Source: Pseudomonadota bacterium
Lineage (GTDB): Bacteria > Pseudomonadota > Alphaproteobacteria > Kiloniellales > JACOMY01
Reading direction: 5' to 3'
DNA: 32,078 bases
Assembly: GCA_029781795.1 (NCBI GenBank)
Contig: JAKOWB010000143.1
Span: 1-32,078, forward strand
Shown here: positions 8,234-14,746 of the stretch, piece by piece
Position numbering within the stretch: position 1 is the first letter of the stretch
Layout of the letters: every line of letters begins with the position of its first letter
Made by a program: the position numbers and the translations under genes
The notes under the pieces: model-generated
Told to the model about the DNA's origin: nothing
Seen by the model: only the letters and a program-made list of their open reading frames with translations
Databases searched by the model: none

Positions 8234-8263
8234 TGTCTGGAAGGCCCTCCCTCGTTCCAGACA
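8234..8263 (-). promoter_or_regulatory. Inverted repeat framing the DUF2254 ribosome binding site
   Basis: TGTCTGGAA (8234-8242) and TTCCAGACA (8255-8263) are perfect 9-bp arms with a 12-nt spacer. In the minus-strand transcript the spacer is the purine-rich GAGGGAGGG ribosome binding site and the inner arm touches the start codon. It may be a translational switch or a repressor operator. Confidence 0.5.
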
Positions 8264-8302
8264 GGGTAACGCGTCCGGTGGGCCTTGGGATGCCGGCGGA
8301 GA

Positions 8303-8343
8303 AGCCGCCCTCAGGCGGCTCCCGCGGCGCCGATCGGCGCCGC
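8303..8343 (-). terminator. Two hairpins at the 3' end of the GNAT gene
   Basis: A perfect 20-bp palindrome GCGGCGCCGATCGGCGCCGC (8324-8343) lies within the last codons of the GNAT gene. It is followed in the transcript by a hairpin with 7-bp arms AGCCGCC/GGCGGCT (8303-8309 and 8314-8320) whose 4-nt loop contains the stop codon. No U-tract follows, so termination or 3'-end protection is a guess based on stem strength and place. Confidence 0.35.
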
Positions 8344-8985
8344 CGGCCGGCAATAGGTGATCAGCCCCTCGCCATCCAGCGCCGTGCCGACAAGGCCGGC
8401 GGCCAGGGCTTCGGCATGGCCGGTCGCGTCCCGGGCGGATACGCGGCGATCGATACGCTCCTCCAGCACGAAGGTTCCTGTGCTGAGCGGGCGCAGAAAG
8501 GCGATCTGGGTGAACGAGGCGAGGTCGCGGATGCCGACGAGACGAAAGCCGGCGCGCAGCAGGTTGCGCCAGCTTGCACCGTTCTCCAGGTGCGTGGCGG
8601 CGCAGAGCCAGCGGCGTTTGCGCCCGGCCGCGGCGGCGGCGCGCCGGTCGAGCAGGCGACGCTGCAGGCCGAGGCCGCGGGCGACCGGTGCCACCAGCGC
8701 GCCTTCGGCCAGCGCCGCGGCGCCCGGCCAGTCGTGCGGCGGCACGCCGGGGAAAGTCAGGCGGACGCCTTGCGGTCCCGGCAGGCGCAGCAGGCCTGCC
8801 GCCAGCAACTGGCCCTCCTGCCGCAGGCCGAAAGCGATGCCGCCCTGGCCGGCCAGGAACTCGCCCAGCTGGTGCGCGCTGCGCGGCTGCAGGTAGCCCT
8901 CCGGCATTTCGGTGCAAATGGCCGCTTGCAGGGCGACCAGATCGGACAGGTCGTCTGCATAGAGACGTTCGAGGCGGATGGACAT
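8311..8985 (-). CDS. GNAT family N-acetyltransferase
   Basis: A 224-residue protein with the GNAT layout. The N-terminal part opens with IRLERLYADDLSDLVALQ. The acetyl-CoA binding segment is seen in EGALVAPVARGLGLQRRLLDRR, which contains the R-x-x-G-x-G/A type loop. A later ATHLENGASWRNLLRAGFRLVG is the usual Asn-containing segment before the last strands. The start ATG (8983-8985) opens MSIRLERL. The target of acetylation is not predictable. The Ala/Pro-rich tail is encoded by a strong palindrome. The gene probably forms a transcript with the DUF2254 gene 77 bp downstream, unless the hairpins at its end terminate it. Confidence 0.87.
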   Translation of the reverse strand: MSIRLERLYADDLSDLVALQAAICTEMPEGYLQPRSAHQLGEFLAGQGGIAFGLRQEGQLLAAGLLRLPGPQGVRLTFPGVPPHDWPGAAALAEGALVAPVARGLGLQRRLLDRRAAAAAGRKRRWLCAATHLENGASWRNLLRAGFRLVGIRDLASFTQIAFLRPLSTGTFVLEERIDRRVSARDATGHAEALAAGLVGTALDGEGLITYCRPAAPIGAAGAA

Positions 8986-9045
8986 GCCCGAGAAGATGGT
9001 GGGCCCGCGGCTGGCCCACTGTGATCGCCTTCACAGCCGGCGCGC

Positions 9046-9109
9046 TTGACAGGTGCTAGGGCATCCTATATTTAGCCACATAGTTAATTAACCAAATGGT
9101 TCTATAACC
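9046..9109 (+). promoter_or_regulatory. Promoter and operator-like region of the first ArsR gene
   Basis: TTGACA (9046-9051) is a consensus -35 box. With a 17-bp spacer the -10 is TATTTA (9069-9074); TATATT (9067-9072) is the alternative. Downstream, at and after the likely transcription start, lie ATAGTTAA (9080-9087), palindrome TTAATTAA (9084-9091), inverted pair AACCA/TGGTT (9090-9094, 9097-9101) and GGTT/AACC (9098-9109). The position fits an autoregulatory ArsR-family operator. The half-site ATAGTTAA recurs in the palindrome before the second ArsR gene. Confidence 0.6.
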
Positions 9110-9457
9110 GTGGCAAGCGACCCGCTCAGTACGACGCTCTCCGCCCTGGCCGATCCGACGCGCCGCGCGATCCTGGCGCGCCTGGCACTGGGCGAGGCCT
9201 CGGTCTCGGAACTGGCGGAGCCCTTCGAGATGAGCCTGCCGGCCGTCTCCAAGCACCTGAAGGTGCTGCAGCGCGCGGGCCTCATCCAGCGTTCCCGCTC
9301 GGCGCAGTGGCGCCCCTGCAGGCTCGACGCCGGGCCGCTGCGCGACGTCGCCGGCTGGCTCGAAGGCTATCGCCGCTTCTGGGAGGCGAGCCTCGACCGC
9401 CTCGATGCCTATCTGCAGCAACTCCAGCAGGGAGACCCCGATGCCCCCAAGTCCTGA
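9110..9457 (+). CDS. ArsR family winged-helix repressor (first of two)
   Basis: A 115-residue regulator with the ArsR winged helix: LSALADPTRRAILARLA, then the recognition region VSELAEPFEMSLPAVSKHLKVLQRAGLI. The metal-binding ELCVC motif of arsenic or cadmium sensors is absent and only one cysteine is visible. It therefore belongs to the non-metal ArsR group commonly paired with SRPBCC genes. The start is GTG (9110-9112); the nearby ATG at 9096 is out of frame. No clear Shine-Dalgarno precedes it. Its 3' end overlaps the next gene by 17 nt. It probably represses its own operon through the AT-rich repeats just upstream and responds to a small organic ligand. Confidence 0.93.
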   Translation: MASDPLSTTLSALADPTRRAILARLALGEASVSELAEPFEMSLPAVSKHLKVLQRAGLIQRSRSAQWRPCRLDAGPLRDVAGWLEGYRRFWEASLDRLDAYLQQLQQGDPDAPKS

Positions 9458-9959
9458 GGCCCTGGCCGCCGGCGATCCGACCTTCCATTTCAGCCGGCAC
9501 ATCGCCGCGCCGCGCGACCTCGTCTGGTCCTGCTTCACCGACTGCCGTCACCTCGTGCACTGGTGGGGCCCCAAAGGTTTCGCCGTCACGCACTGCAAGA
9601 TGGATCTCAGGGTCGGCGGCACCTTCCACTACGGCATGGAAACGCCGAACGGCACGGTGATGTGGGGCAAGTGGGTCTTTCGCGAGATCGTGAAGCCCGA
9701 GCGCCTCGTCCACGTGCTCTGCTTCTCCGACCCCGAGGGCGGCGTGACGCGGCACATCTTCAGCCCTGACTGGCCGCTGCTGATGCTTTCGACCATGACG
9801 CTGACCGAACAGGGCGGCGGCACGCTGCTCGCGCTCTCTTCGGCGCCGCTGGATGCCAGCGAGGCCGAGGTCGAGGTCTTCCGCCAGGGCCACGAGTCCA
9901 TGCGTGGCGGCTACGGCGGAACGCTCGATCAGCTCGATCGCTATCTCAAGACGCTTTGA
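9441..9959 (+). CDS. AHSA1/SRPBCC domain protein
   Basis: A 172-residue protein with one activator-of-Hsp90-like (AHSA1, START/Bet v 1 superfamily) domain. Typical signatures are HIAAPRDLVWSCFTD, HWWGPKGF, MDLRVGGTFHY and the C-terminal helix GGYGGTLDQLDRYL. This fold makes a deep hydrophobic cavity that binds lipids or aromatic small molecules. Bacterial members next to ArsR genes have no settled function. The ATG at 9441 was chosen because GGGAG lies ten bases upstream; an upstream ATG at 9405 lies deeper in the arsR coding region. Translation is probably coupled to the arsR gene, which it overlaps. Confidence 0.9.
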   Translation: MPPSPEALAAGDPTFHFSRHIAAPRDLVWSCFTDCRHLVHWWGPKGFAVTHCKMDLRVGGTFHYGMETPNGTVMWGKWVFREIVKPERLVHVLCFSDPEGGVTRHIFSPDWPLLMLSTMTLTEQGGGTLLALSSAPLDASEAEVEVFRQGHESMRGGYGGTLDQLDRYLKTL

Positions 9960-9991
9960 TCCGACTAACCCCACGACCAGAGGAGACGACG

Positions 9992-10408
9992 ATGAAGGGA
10001 CCGGTCCCCTATCTTTTCTTCCAGGGCAACTGCAGGGATGCCTTCGAGTTCTACGCCAAGGCGCTGGGCGGCAAGATCCTGGCCATGATGAAGAACAGCG
10101 ACGCGCCGAAGGAGCACCAGGCGCAGATGGGGCCGGCTGACAGCGTCATGCACGCCTGCCTGGAGCTGCCGGGTGGTGGCCTGCTCATGGCCTCGGACAG
10201 TCCGCCGGAATACTACCGGCCGGCGCAGGGCTTCGCTGTCTCGGTGCATCCCGCCTCGATCGCCGAGGCCGAGCGCGTCTTCGGCGCCCTGTCCGACGGT
10301 GGCCAGGTGACCATGCCGCTGGGCCAGACCTTCTGGGCCGCGCGCTTCGGCATGTGCAGCGACCGCTTCGGCACCGCCTGGATGGTGAACTGCGAGAAAG
10401 ACGCCTAG
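9992..10408 (+). CDS. VOC family protein (PhnB-like)
   Basis: A 138-residue vicinal-oxygen-chelate protein of the PhnB/3-demethylubiquinone-methyltransferase-like subgroup. It opens with PYLFFQGNCRDAFEFYAKALGGK, continues with the metal-site region VMHACLELPGGGLLMASDS, and ends with GQTFWAARFGMCSDRFGTAWMVN. Such proteins are often found beside AHSA1 genes. They may be glyoxalase- or dioxygenase-like enzymes or binding proteins; no substrate can be inferred. The ATG at 9992 has AGAGGAG upstream; an in-frame ATG at 9956 overlaps the previous stop and is less likely. It sits 32 nt after the AHSA1 gene. Confidence 0.9.
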   Translation: MKGPVPYLFFQGNCRDAFEFYAKALGGKILAMMKNSDAPKEHQAQMGPADSVMHACLELPGGGLLMASDSPPEYYRPAQGFAVSVHPASIAEAERVFGALSDGGQVTMPLGQTFWAARFGMCSDRFGTAWMVNCEKDA

Positions 10409-10455
10409 GCGCCCGGCGCCACGTCCCTTTCCGCATCGACTGGGGAGTACTTGCG

Positions 10456-11370
10456 ATGGCTGCGAAAGCCAAACCCGCGGTCGCGCCCGTTGGGGACTGC
10501 GACATCCGCTTCACCCGTCTGCTGCTGGGCACGCCTGACGCCGCCTTTGCCGCCTGGACCCGGCCGGAGCAGATCAGGCAGTGGTGGGGTCCGCACGGCA
10601 TGGAGACGCCGGTCTGCGAGATCGACCTCAGACCTGGCGGGCGGTTCCATGCCCTGATGCGCGACAGTGCGGGGCATGAATACCCGATGACAGGAGAGGT
10701 GAAGGCGGTGGAGCCGGGCCGGAGCCTCGTCACCGCCATGCCCTTCGGCGCCGGCGAGGCAACCTGCGCCACGAGCTTCGTCGCCGAGGGCGGGGGCGTT
10801 CGCGTCACCTCGCATTGGCACCACGCCACGCCGGCGGACCGCGCGCAGCACGAGGCCATGGGCTTCGAGGTCGGCTGGGACCAGATGTTCAAGCGCCTGC
10901 AGGCGCATCTGCTCGGGCCCGGCGCCCGCTGCGACCTGGTGCTGACGCGCCGCTACGAGGCGCCGCGCGCGCTGGTCTGGAAGGCCTGGACCGACCCGGC
11001 GCACCTGGCTCGGTGGTGGGGCCCAGAGGGCTTCACCAATCCCATCTGCCGCTTCGACGCCAGGCCCGGTGGCACCATCTACATCGTCATGCGCGCGCCG
11101 GACGGCAGCGACTATCCCATGTCCGGCCGCGTTCTTGAGGTCGAGGCGCCGACGCGCCTGGTCTTCCTCGCCCGGGCCGAGGGCGAGAAGCGGGAAGTGC
11201 TGCTGGAATCGCTGACCAGAGTGACCTTCGCCGCGCACGGCGAGGAGACCGAGGTGCGGGTCGAGGCGCATGGCGTCGGCCTGGTGCCCGCGGCGATCGG
11301 CATGCTTCAGGGCATGGAGCAGGGCTGGAGCGGGAGCCTGGAGAAGCTGGGCCGCGTTCTCACTGCATGA
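10456..11370 (+). CDS. Tandem AHSA1/SRPBCC protein (two domains)
   Basis: A 304-residue protein made of two AHSA1-type domains in tandem, residues about 12-150 and 155-304. Each repeats the same landmarks: an arm opening (FTRLLLGTPDAAFAAWT; LTRRYEAPRALVWKAWT), then WWGP, then D-x-R-P-G-G (DLRPGGRFHA; DARPGGTIYI), then YPMTG/YPMSG. Most AHSA1 proteins have a single domain, so this arose by gene fusion or internal duplication. The first domain has a shortened middle after FGAGEATCATSF. The ATG at 10456 has GGGGAG upstream. The stop overlaps the serine hydrolase start in ATGA, implying translational coupling. Confidence 0.9.
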   Translation: MAAKAKPAVAPVGDCDIRFTRLLLGTPDAAFAAWTRPEQIRQWWGPHGMETPVCEIDLRPGGRFHALMRDSAGHEYPMTGEVKAVEPGRSLVTAMPFGAGEATCATSFVAEGGGVRVTSHWHHATPADRAQHEAMGFEVGWDQMFKRLQAHLLGPGARCDLVLTRRYEAPRALVWKAWTDPAHLARWWGPEGFTNPICRFDARPGGTIYIVMRAPDGSDYPMSGRVLEVEAPTRLVFLARAEGEKREVLLESLTRVTFAAHGEETEVRVEAHGVGLVPAAIGMLQGMEQGWSGSLEKLGRVLTA

Positions 11371-12572
11371 CGACACAGGGCAAGGGCCTGGGCGCCGGCG
11401 TCGGCGGCTTCTCCGGCGCCGGCCTGGCCCGTCTCGCGGCCGAGCTCAAGGCGCGCTGCGACAAGGGCGAACTGGTCGGCGCCGTCGCCCTGCTGGCGCG
11501 CTGGGGACACGTCTGGTCCGAGGCCTATGGCCGCCGCGGTCTGGGCGAGCCCGCGGCGCAGCAGCCGGACGACCTCTTCGACATCGCCTCGATCAGCAAG
11601 CCGATCCTCGCGGTGCTGGCGCTGATACTGGTGGAGGAGGGGCGGCTTGGGTTGGATGACACGCTCGATCCCTGGCTGCCGGAACTGGCCGGGCGCCGGG
11701 TGCTGCGCGACTGGTCCGGTCCGCTGGACGACACCCTGCCGGCGCAGCGGCCCGTCACCTTGCGCCATCTGCTGACGCTGACCTCTGGCGACGGCGCCAT
11801 CATGGCGCCGGACGGCAGCTACCCGATACAGGCCGCCCGCGCGGCGGCCGGCGTCGCGCCCGGCTTGGCGCGGCCGACCCTGGCGCCGGACGAGTGGCTG
11901 CGGCGCCTCGGCGCGCTGCCGCTGCTGGCGCAGCCGGGCGAGCGCTGGCTCTACCACATGCCCTTCGACATCCTGGCGGTGCTGCTGGCGCGCGTCGGCG
12001 GGCAGCCGCTGCCGGACCTGCTGCGCGCGCATCTCCTGGCGCCGCTCGGCATGCCGGACACCAGCTTCGACGTGCCGCCGGACAAGCTGTCGCGCGTCGC
12101 CCGGCGCTACCGCGCCGCGGCCGATGGCCGCCTGGTCGCCGAGACGGCTTCGCCGCCGGAGGAGATCGGCCCCTTTCCGAGCGAGCTCTATGCCACCGCG
12201 CCCGACCTGCTCGCTTTCGGCCGCTTCCTGCTGGACGAAGGACGGGCGGAAGGTCGCCGTCTGCTGTCGGCCGCGCGCGTGCGCGACATGCTGGGCGATC
12301 AGATCCCCGCGGCGGTGAAGGCAGTCTCGCCCTTCTTCCCGGGCTTCTGGGAGGGGCGGGGCTGGGGCCTCGGCCTTTCCGTCGTGCTGCCGGGCGCCAA
12401 CAGTGTCGGCCCGGGCCGCGCCGGTTGGGACGGCGGCTATGGCACCAGCTTCTACGTCGATCCGGGGCAGGATCTGGTCGGCGTGCTGCTGATCCAGCGC
12501 GCCTTCGACGCGGCGGTTTGGGACCTGCACCAGCGCTTCTGGGCCCTGGCCTATGCCGCCCTGTCGGACTGA
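11367..12572 (+). CDS. Beta-lactamase-fold serine hydrolase (class C/esterase family)
   Basis: A 401-residue member of the penicillin-binding-protein-like serine hydrolases that includes class C beta-lactamases, D-aminopeptidases and EstB-type esterases. The SxxK nucleophile motif is Ser75-Ile-Ser-Lys78 in DIASISKPI. HLLTLTSGDG and WLYHMPFDIL follow; the latter places Tyr196 at the catalytic tyrosine with Met198 where the YxN motif has Asn. GWDGGYGTSF stands in the third-motif region. There is no signal peptide, so it is predicted cytosolic, which argues for an esterase or amidase role rather than antibiotic defence. It overlaps the preceding gene by 4 nt and closes the first ArsR-led operon. 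Confidence 0.88.
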   Translation: MTTQGKGLGAGVGGFSGAGLARLAAELKARCDKGELVGAVALLARWGHVWSEAYGRRGLGEPAAQQPDDLFDIASISKPILAVLALILVEEGRLGLDDTLDPWLPELAGRRVLRDWSGPLDDTLPAQRPVTLRHLLTLTSGDGAIMAPDGSYPIQAARAAAGVAPGLARPTLAPDEWLRRLGALPLLAQPGERWLYHMPFDILAVLLARVGGQPLPDLLRAHLLAPLGMPDTSFDVPPDKLSRVARRYRAAADGRLVAETASPPEEIGPFPSELYATAPDLLAFGRFLLDEGRAEGRRLLSAARVRDMLGDQIPAAVKAVSPFFPGFWEGRGWGLGLSVVLPGANSVGPGRAGWDGGYGTSFYVDPGQDLVGVLLIQRAFDAAVWDLHQRFWALAYAALSD

Positions 12573-12588
12573 GGGCGCTGGGAGGGGC

Positions 12589-12637
12589 TTGCGCGCCGCA
12601 TTCCGGCCTGATAGTTAAGTATATGCTTAACTATCAG
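12589..12637 (+). promoter_or_regulatory. Operator palindrome overlapping the second ArsR start codon
   Basis: CTGATAGTTAAG (12608-12619) and CTTAACTATCAG (12626-12637) are perfect 12-bp arms around a 6-nt spacer TATATG, which contains the ATG at 12623-12625. TTGCGC (12589-12594) and TAGTTA (12612-12617), 17 bp apart, would place the transcription start at about the ATG, so the message may be leaderless. A repressor bound here would cover the -10 box, start site and first codons. Confidence 0.7.
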
Positions 12638-12976
12638 TTGCCACTCGACGGCGTCTACCAGGCCCTGGGCGATCCCACCCGCCGGGGCATGGTCGAGCGG
12701 TTGAGCCAGGGGCCGGCCACGGTCAGTGAGCTGGCCCAGCCGCTGGAGATGACGCTCTCGGCCGTCGTCCAGCACCTCAAGGTGCTGGAGGCCAGCGGCC
12801 TGGTGCGCTCCGACAAGGTCGGGCGGGTCAGGACCGTGCGCCTGATGCCCGACGTCATGCGCCAGGCGGAGGAGTGGTTCGCGCGCCGGCGCGCGCAGTG
12901 GGAACAGAAGCTCGACCGGCTCGGGGCCTACCTCGCTGCCGAGGAGAGCGCCATGAAGAAGGACGAAACGCCATGA
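12623..12976 (+). CDS. ArsR family winged-helix repressor (second of two)
   Basis: A 117-residue regulator with the ArsR winged helix: YQALGDPTRRGMVERLS, then VSELAQPLEMTLSAVVQHLKVLEASGLV and RTVRLMPDVMRQAEEWF. It contains no cysteine, so metal sensing of the classical kind is excluded. It is clearly related to the repressor at 9110 but not a close copy. The ATG at 12623 lies inside a perfect palindrome and no Shine-Dalgarno is available, suggesting a leaderless, self-repressed message. The stop overlaps the next AHSA1 gene in ATGA. Confidence 0.93.
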   Translation: MLNYQLPLDGVYQALGDPTRRGMVERLSQGPATVSELAQPLEMTLSAVVQHLKVLEASGLVRSDKVGRVRTVRLMPDVMRQAEEWFARRRAQWEQKLDRLGAYLAAEESAMKKDETP

Positions 12977-13443
12977 CCGAACGCTCCGCCCACCACGCCA
13001 CCTTCGTCATCGAGCGGCGCTACCCCGCCGCGCCGGCGCGGGTGTTCCACGCCTTCGCCGATCTCGAAGCCAAGCAGGCCTGGTTCGGCGGCCCCAAGGA
13101 ATGGGCGCGCGGCCAGCACCACTTCGACTTCCGCGAGGGCGGCGGCGAGCGGCTCAGCGGCGGCCCGCCGGGCGGAACCGTGCATCACTTCGACGCCACC
13201 TACATCGATATCGTCCCGGACCAGCGCATCGTCTACAGCTACGTGATGCATCTGGACGAGCAGCGCATCTCGGTCTCGCTGGCGACGATCGAGCTGCTGC
13301 CGGACGGCAAGGGCACGCTCTTGAAGTTGACCGAGCAGGGGGTGTTCCTCGACGGCTACGACGACGCGGGCAAGCGCGAGGAGGGCACCAGGGGCTTGCT
13401 CGACCAGCTCGGCGTCGCGCTGGCGCAGCAGAAGACGCAGTAG
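12973..13443 (+). CDS. AHSA1/SRPBCC domain protein (second ArsR module)
   Basis: A 156-residue single-domain AHSA1 protein: IERRYPAAPARVFHAFAD, AWFGGPKEW, FDFREGGGERLSGGPPGG, a middle with VPDQRIVYSYVM, and TRGLLDQLGVAL at the end. The motif set differs from the first-module proteins (WFGGP rather than WWGP), so it belongs to another AHSA1 subgroup, and a different ligand is plausible. It starts in a 4-nt ATGA overlap with the arsR stop, making a two-gene repressor/binding-protein unit like many in proteobacteria. The biochemical role is unknown. Confidence 0.91.
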   Translation: MTERSAHHATFVIERRYPAAPARVFHAFADLEAKQAWFGGPKEWARGQHHFDFREGGGERLSGGPPGGTVHHFDATYIDIVPDQRIVYSYVMHLDEQRISVSLATIELLPDGKGTLLKLTEQGVFLDGYDDAGKREEGTRGLLDQLGVALAQQKTQ

Positions 13444-13454
13444 AGGAGACGAGG

Positions 13455-13838
13455 ATGAGCGACCTGATCCAGAGCGGCGAGCGCGCGGACCTCGTGCGCG
13501 CCTATTTCCGTGCCTACGAGGAGAGCGACCGCGCCGCGCTCGAGGCCATCGTGGCCCCGGACTTCACCTTCGCCAGTCCTTTCGACCGCATCGACCGGGC
13601 GACCTACTTCACCCGCTGCTGGCCGGGGAACGAGATCATCCGGCGCTTCCACATCGACCGGCTCTATGTCGTGGGCGACGAGGCCGTGGTGCGCTATCGC
13701 GCCGAACGCTATGAGGGCGAGCCCTTCCACTGCACCGAGTTCTTCACCCTGAGGGACGGCAAGGTGGCGGCGGTGGATGTCTATTTCGGCCGCATGCCGG
13801 CCGACCTCCTGGCCGCCGCGGCGCTCGACGCGACCTGA
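13455..13838 (+). CDS. NTF2-like/SnoaL-type protein
   Basis: A 127-residue protein with the cone-shaped NTF2-like fold pattern. A helix RADLVRAYFRAYEESDRAALEAIVAPDFTF is followed by FDRIDRATYFTRCWPG, HIDRLYVVGDEAVVRYRAE and the closing strands EFFTLRDGKVAAVDVYFG. The family includes isomerases, cyclases and many small-ligand binders; polar residues in the pocket do not identify a substrate here. The ATG at 13455 has a strong GAGGAG 11 nt after the AHSA1 stop, so it is the third gene of the second ArsR-led unit. Confidence 0.88.
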   Translation: MSDLIQSGERADLVRAYFRAYEESDRAALEAIVAPDFTFASPFDRIDRATYFTRCWPGNEIIRRFHIDRLYVVGDEAVVRYRAERYEGEPFHCTEFFTLRDGKVAAVDVYFGRMPADLLAAAALDAT

Positions 13839-13851
13839 CCGGAGGCAGCGA

Positions 13852-13872
13852 CGCCGTCGCGATTTGACGGCG
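13852..13872 (+). terminator. Possible terminator hairpin after the NTF2-like gene
   Basis: CGCCGTC (13852-13858) and GACGGCG (13866-13872) form a perfect 7-bp stem with a 7-nt loop, 14 nt past the stop codon. No run of T follows, so it would be an atypical terminator. The rest of the 140-bp gap before the TerC gene shows no clear promoter. Confidence 0.35.
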
Positions 13873-13978
13873 GCGGGACCCTTGTCCATCTTGCGCCGAC
13901 CCTGCCGGCGGGCCATCTCTCGCCGATTGCCTTCCCGCAGGGAAGACCGGGGCAGCCAGCAGCGGGGATCGGAAGCCG

Positions 13979-14746
13979 ATGGACGAGTTAGTGGCGCTTT
14001 TGAGCAATGCCGACGCCTGGGCCAGCCTGCTGACCCTGACCGCGCTGGAGATCGTCCTCGGCATCGACAACCTGATCTTCCTGTCGATCGTCTCGCAGCG
14101 GCTGCCGCCGGACGAGGCGAAGAAAGCGCGGCGCCTCGGTCTGGTGCTGGCGCTCGGCGGGCGCGTCGGCCTGCTGTTCAGCCTGACCTGGATCATCGGC
14201 CTGACGCAGCCGGTCCTCACGCTCTTCGACCTCGACATCTCGTGGCGCGACATCGTGCTGTTCTTCGGCGGCTTCTTCCTGCTGGCCAAGGGCACGATGG
14301 AGATCCATCACACGGTACTGGGTACCGAGGACGAGGCCCTGCCCAGGCCCGGCAAGGGCGCCTTCGCCACGGTGATCTTCCAGATCCTGGTGCTGGACAT
14401 CGTCTTCTCGCTCGACTCGGTGCTGACCGCGGTCGGCATGTCCGACCACCTGCCGGTGATGATCCTCGCCGTCGTCATCGCCATCATCGTCATGCTGGTC
14501 GCGGCCGAGCCGCTGGCTGCCTTCGTGCACAAGCACCCGACCGTGAAGATGCTGGCGCTCTCCTTCCTGCTGCTGGTCGGCATGGCGCTGGTCGCGGACG
14601 GCCTGCACGTCCACATCCCGCGCGGCTATCTCTATGTCGCCATCGCCTTCTCGGTCTCGGTCGAGGCGCTGAACCTCTGGGCCGCGGCCAGGCGCAAACG
14701 GCGCATCGCCGCCCGGGCGGCAGGCAGCATGGGGGCGGGGCACTGA
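13979..14746 (+). CDS. TerC family integral membrane protein
   Basis: A 255-residue inner-membrane protein of the TerC family, with about seven hydrophobic segments. Conserved acidic motifs within membrane segments are LEIVLGIDNLIFLS near the N-terminus and VLDIVFSLDSVLTAVGM in the middle; these acidic residues are typical of the family. TerC proteins are linked to tellurite resistance in some clusters and to metal (manganese) export in others, including export serving exoenzyme metallation. No ter genes are nearby, so the metal-export role is the safer inference. The stop overlaps the next frame in CTGA. Confidence 0.93.
   Translation: MDELVALLSNADAWASLLTLTALEIVLGIDNLIFLSIVSQRLPPDEAKKARRLGLVLALGGRVGLLFSLTWIIGLTQPVLTLFDLDISWRDIVLFFGGFFLLAKGTMEIHHTVLGTEDEALPRPGKGAFATVIFQILVLDIVFSLDSVLTAVGMSDHLPVMILAVVIAIIVMLVAAEPLAAFVHKHPTVKMLALSFLLLVGMALVADGLHVHIPRGYLYVAIAFSVSVEALNLWAAARRKRRIAARAAGSMGAGH

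Noticed and set aside
9441..9959. Hsp90 co-chaperone role for the AHSA1 proteins
   Set aside because: The family name comes from eukaryotic Aha1; bacterial stand-alone members share the fold only and there is no evidence here for an Hsp90 link.
11367..12572. Antibiotic-resistance beta-lactamase
   Set aside because: There is no signal peptide, the YxN motif is altered and the context is a small-molecule operon; an esterase-type role is more likely.
13979..14746. Tellurite resistance cluster
   Set aside because: Only a TerC-family membrane protein is present, without TerA, TerB, TerD, TerE or TerZ genes.
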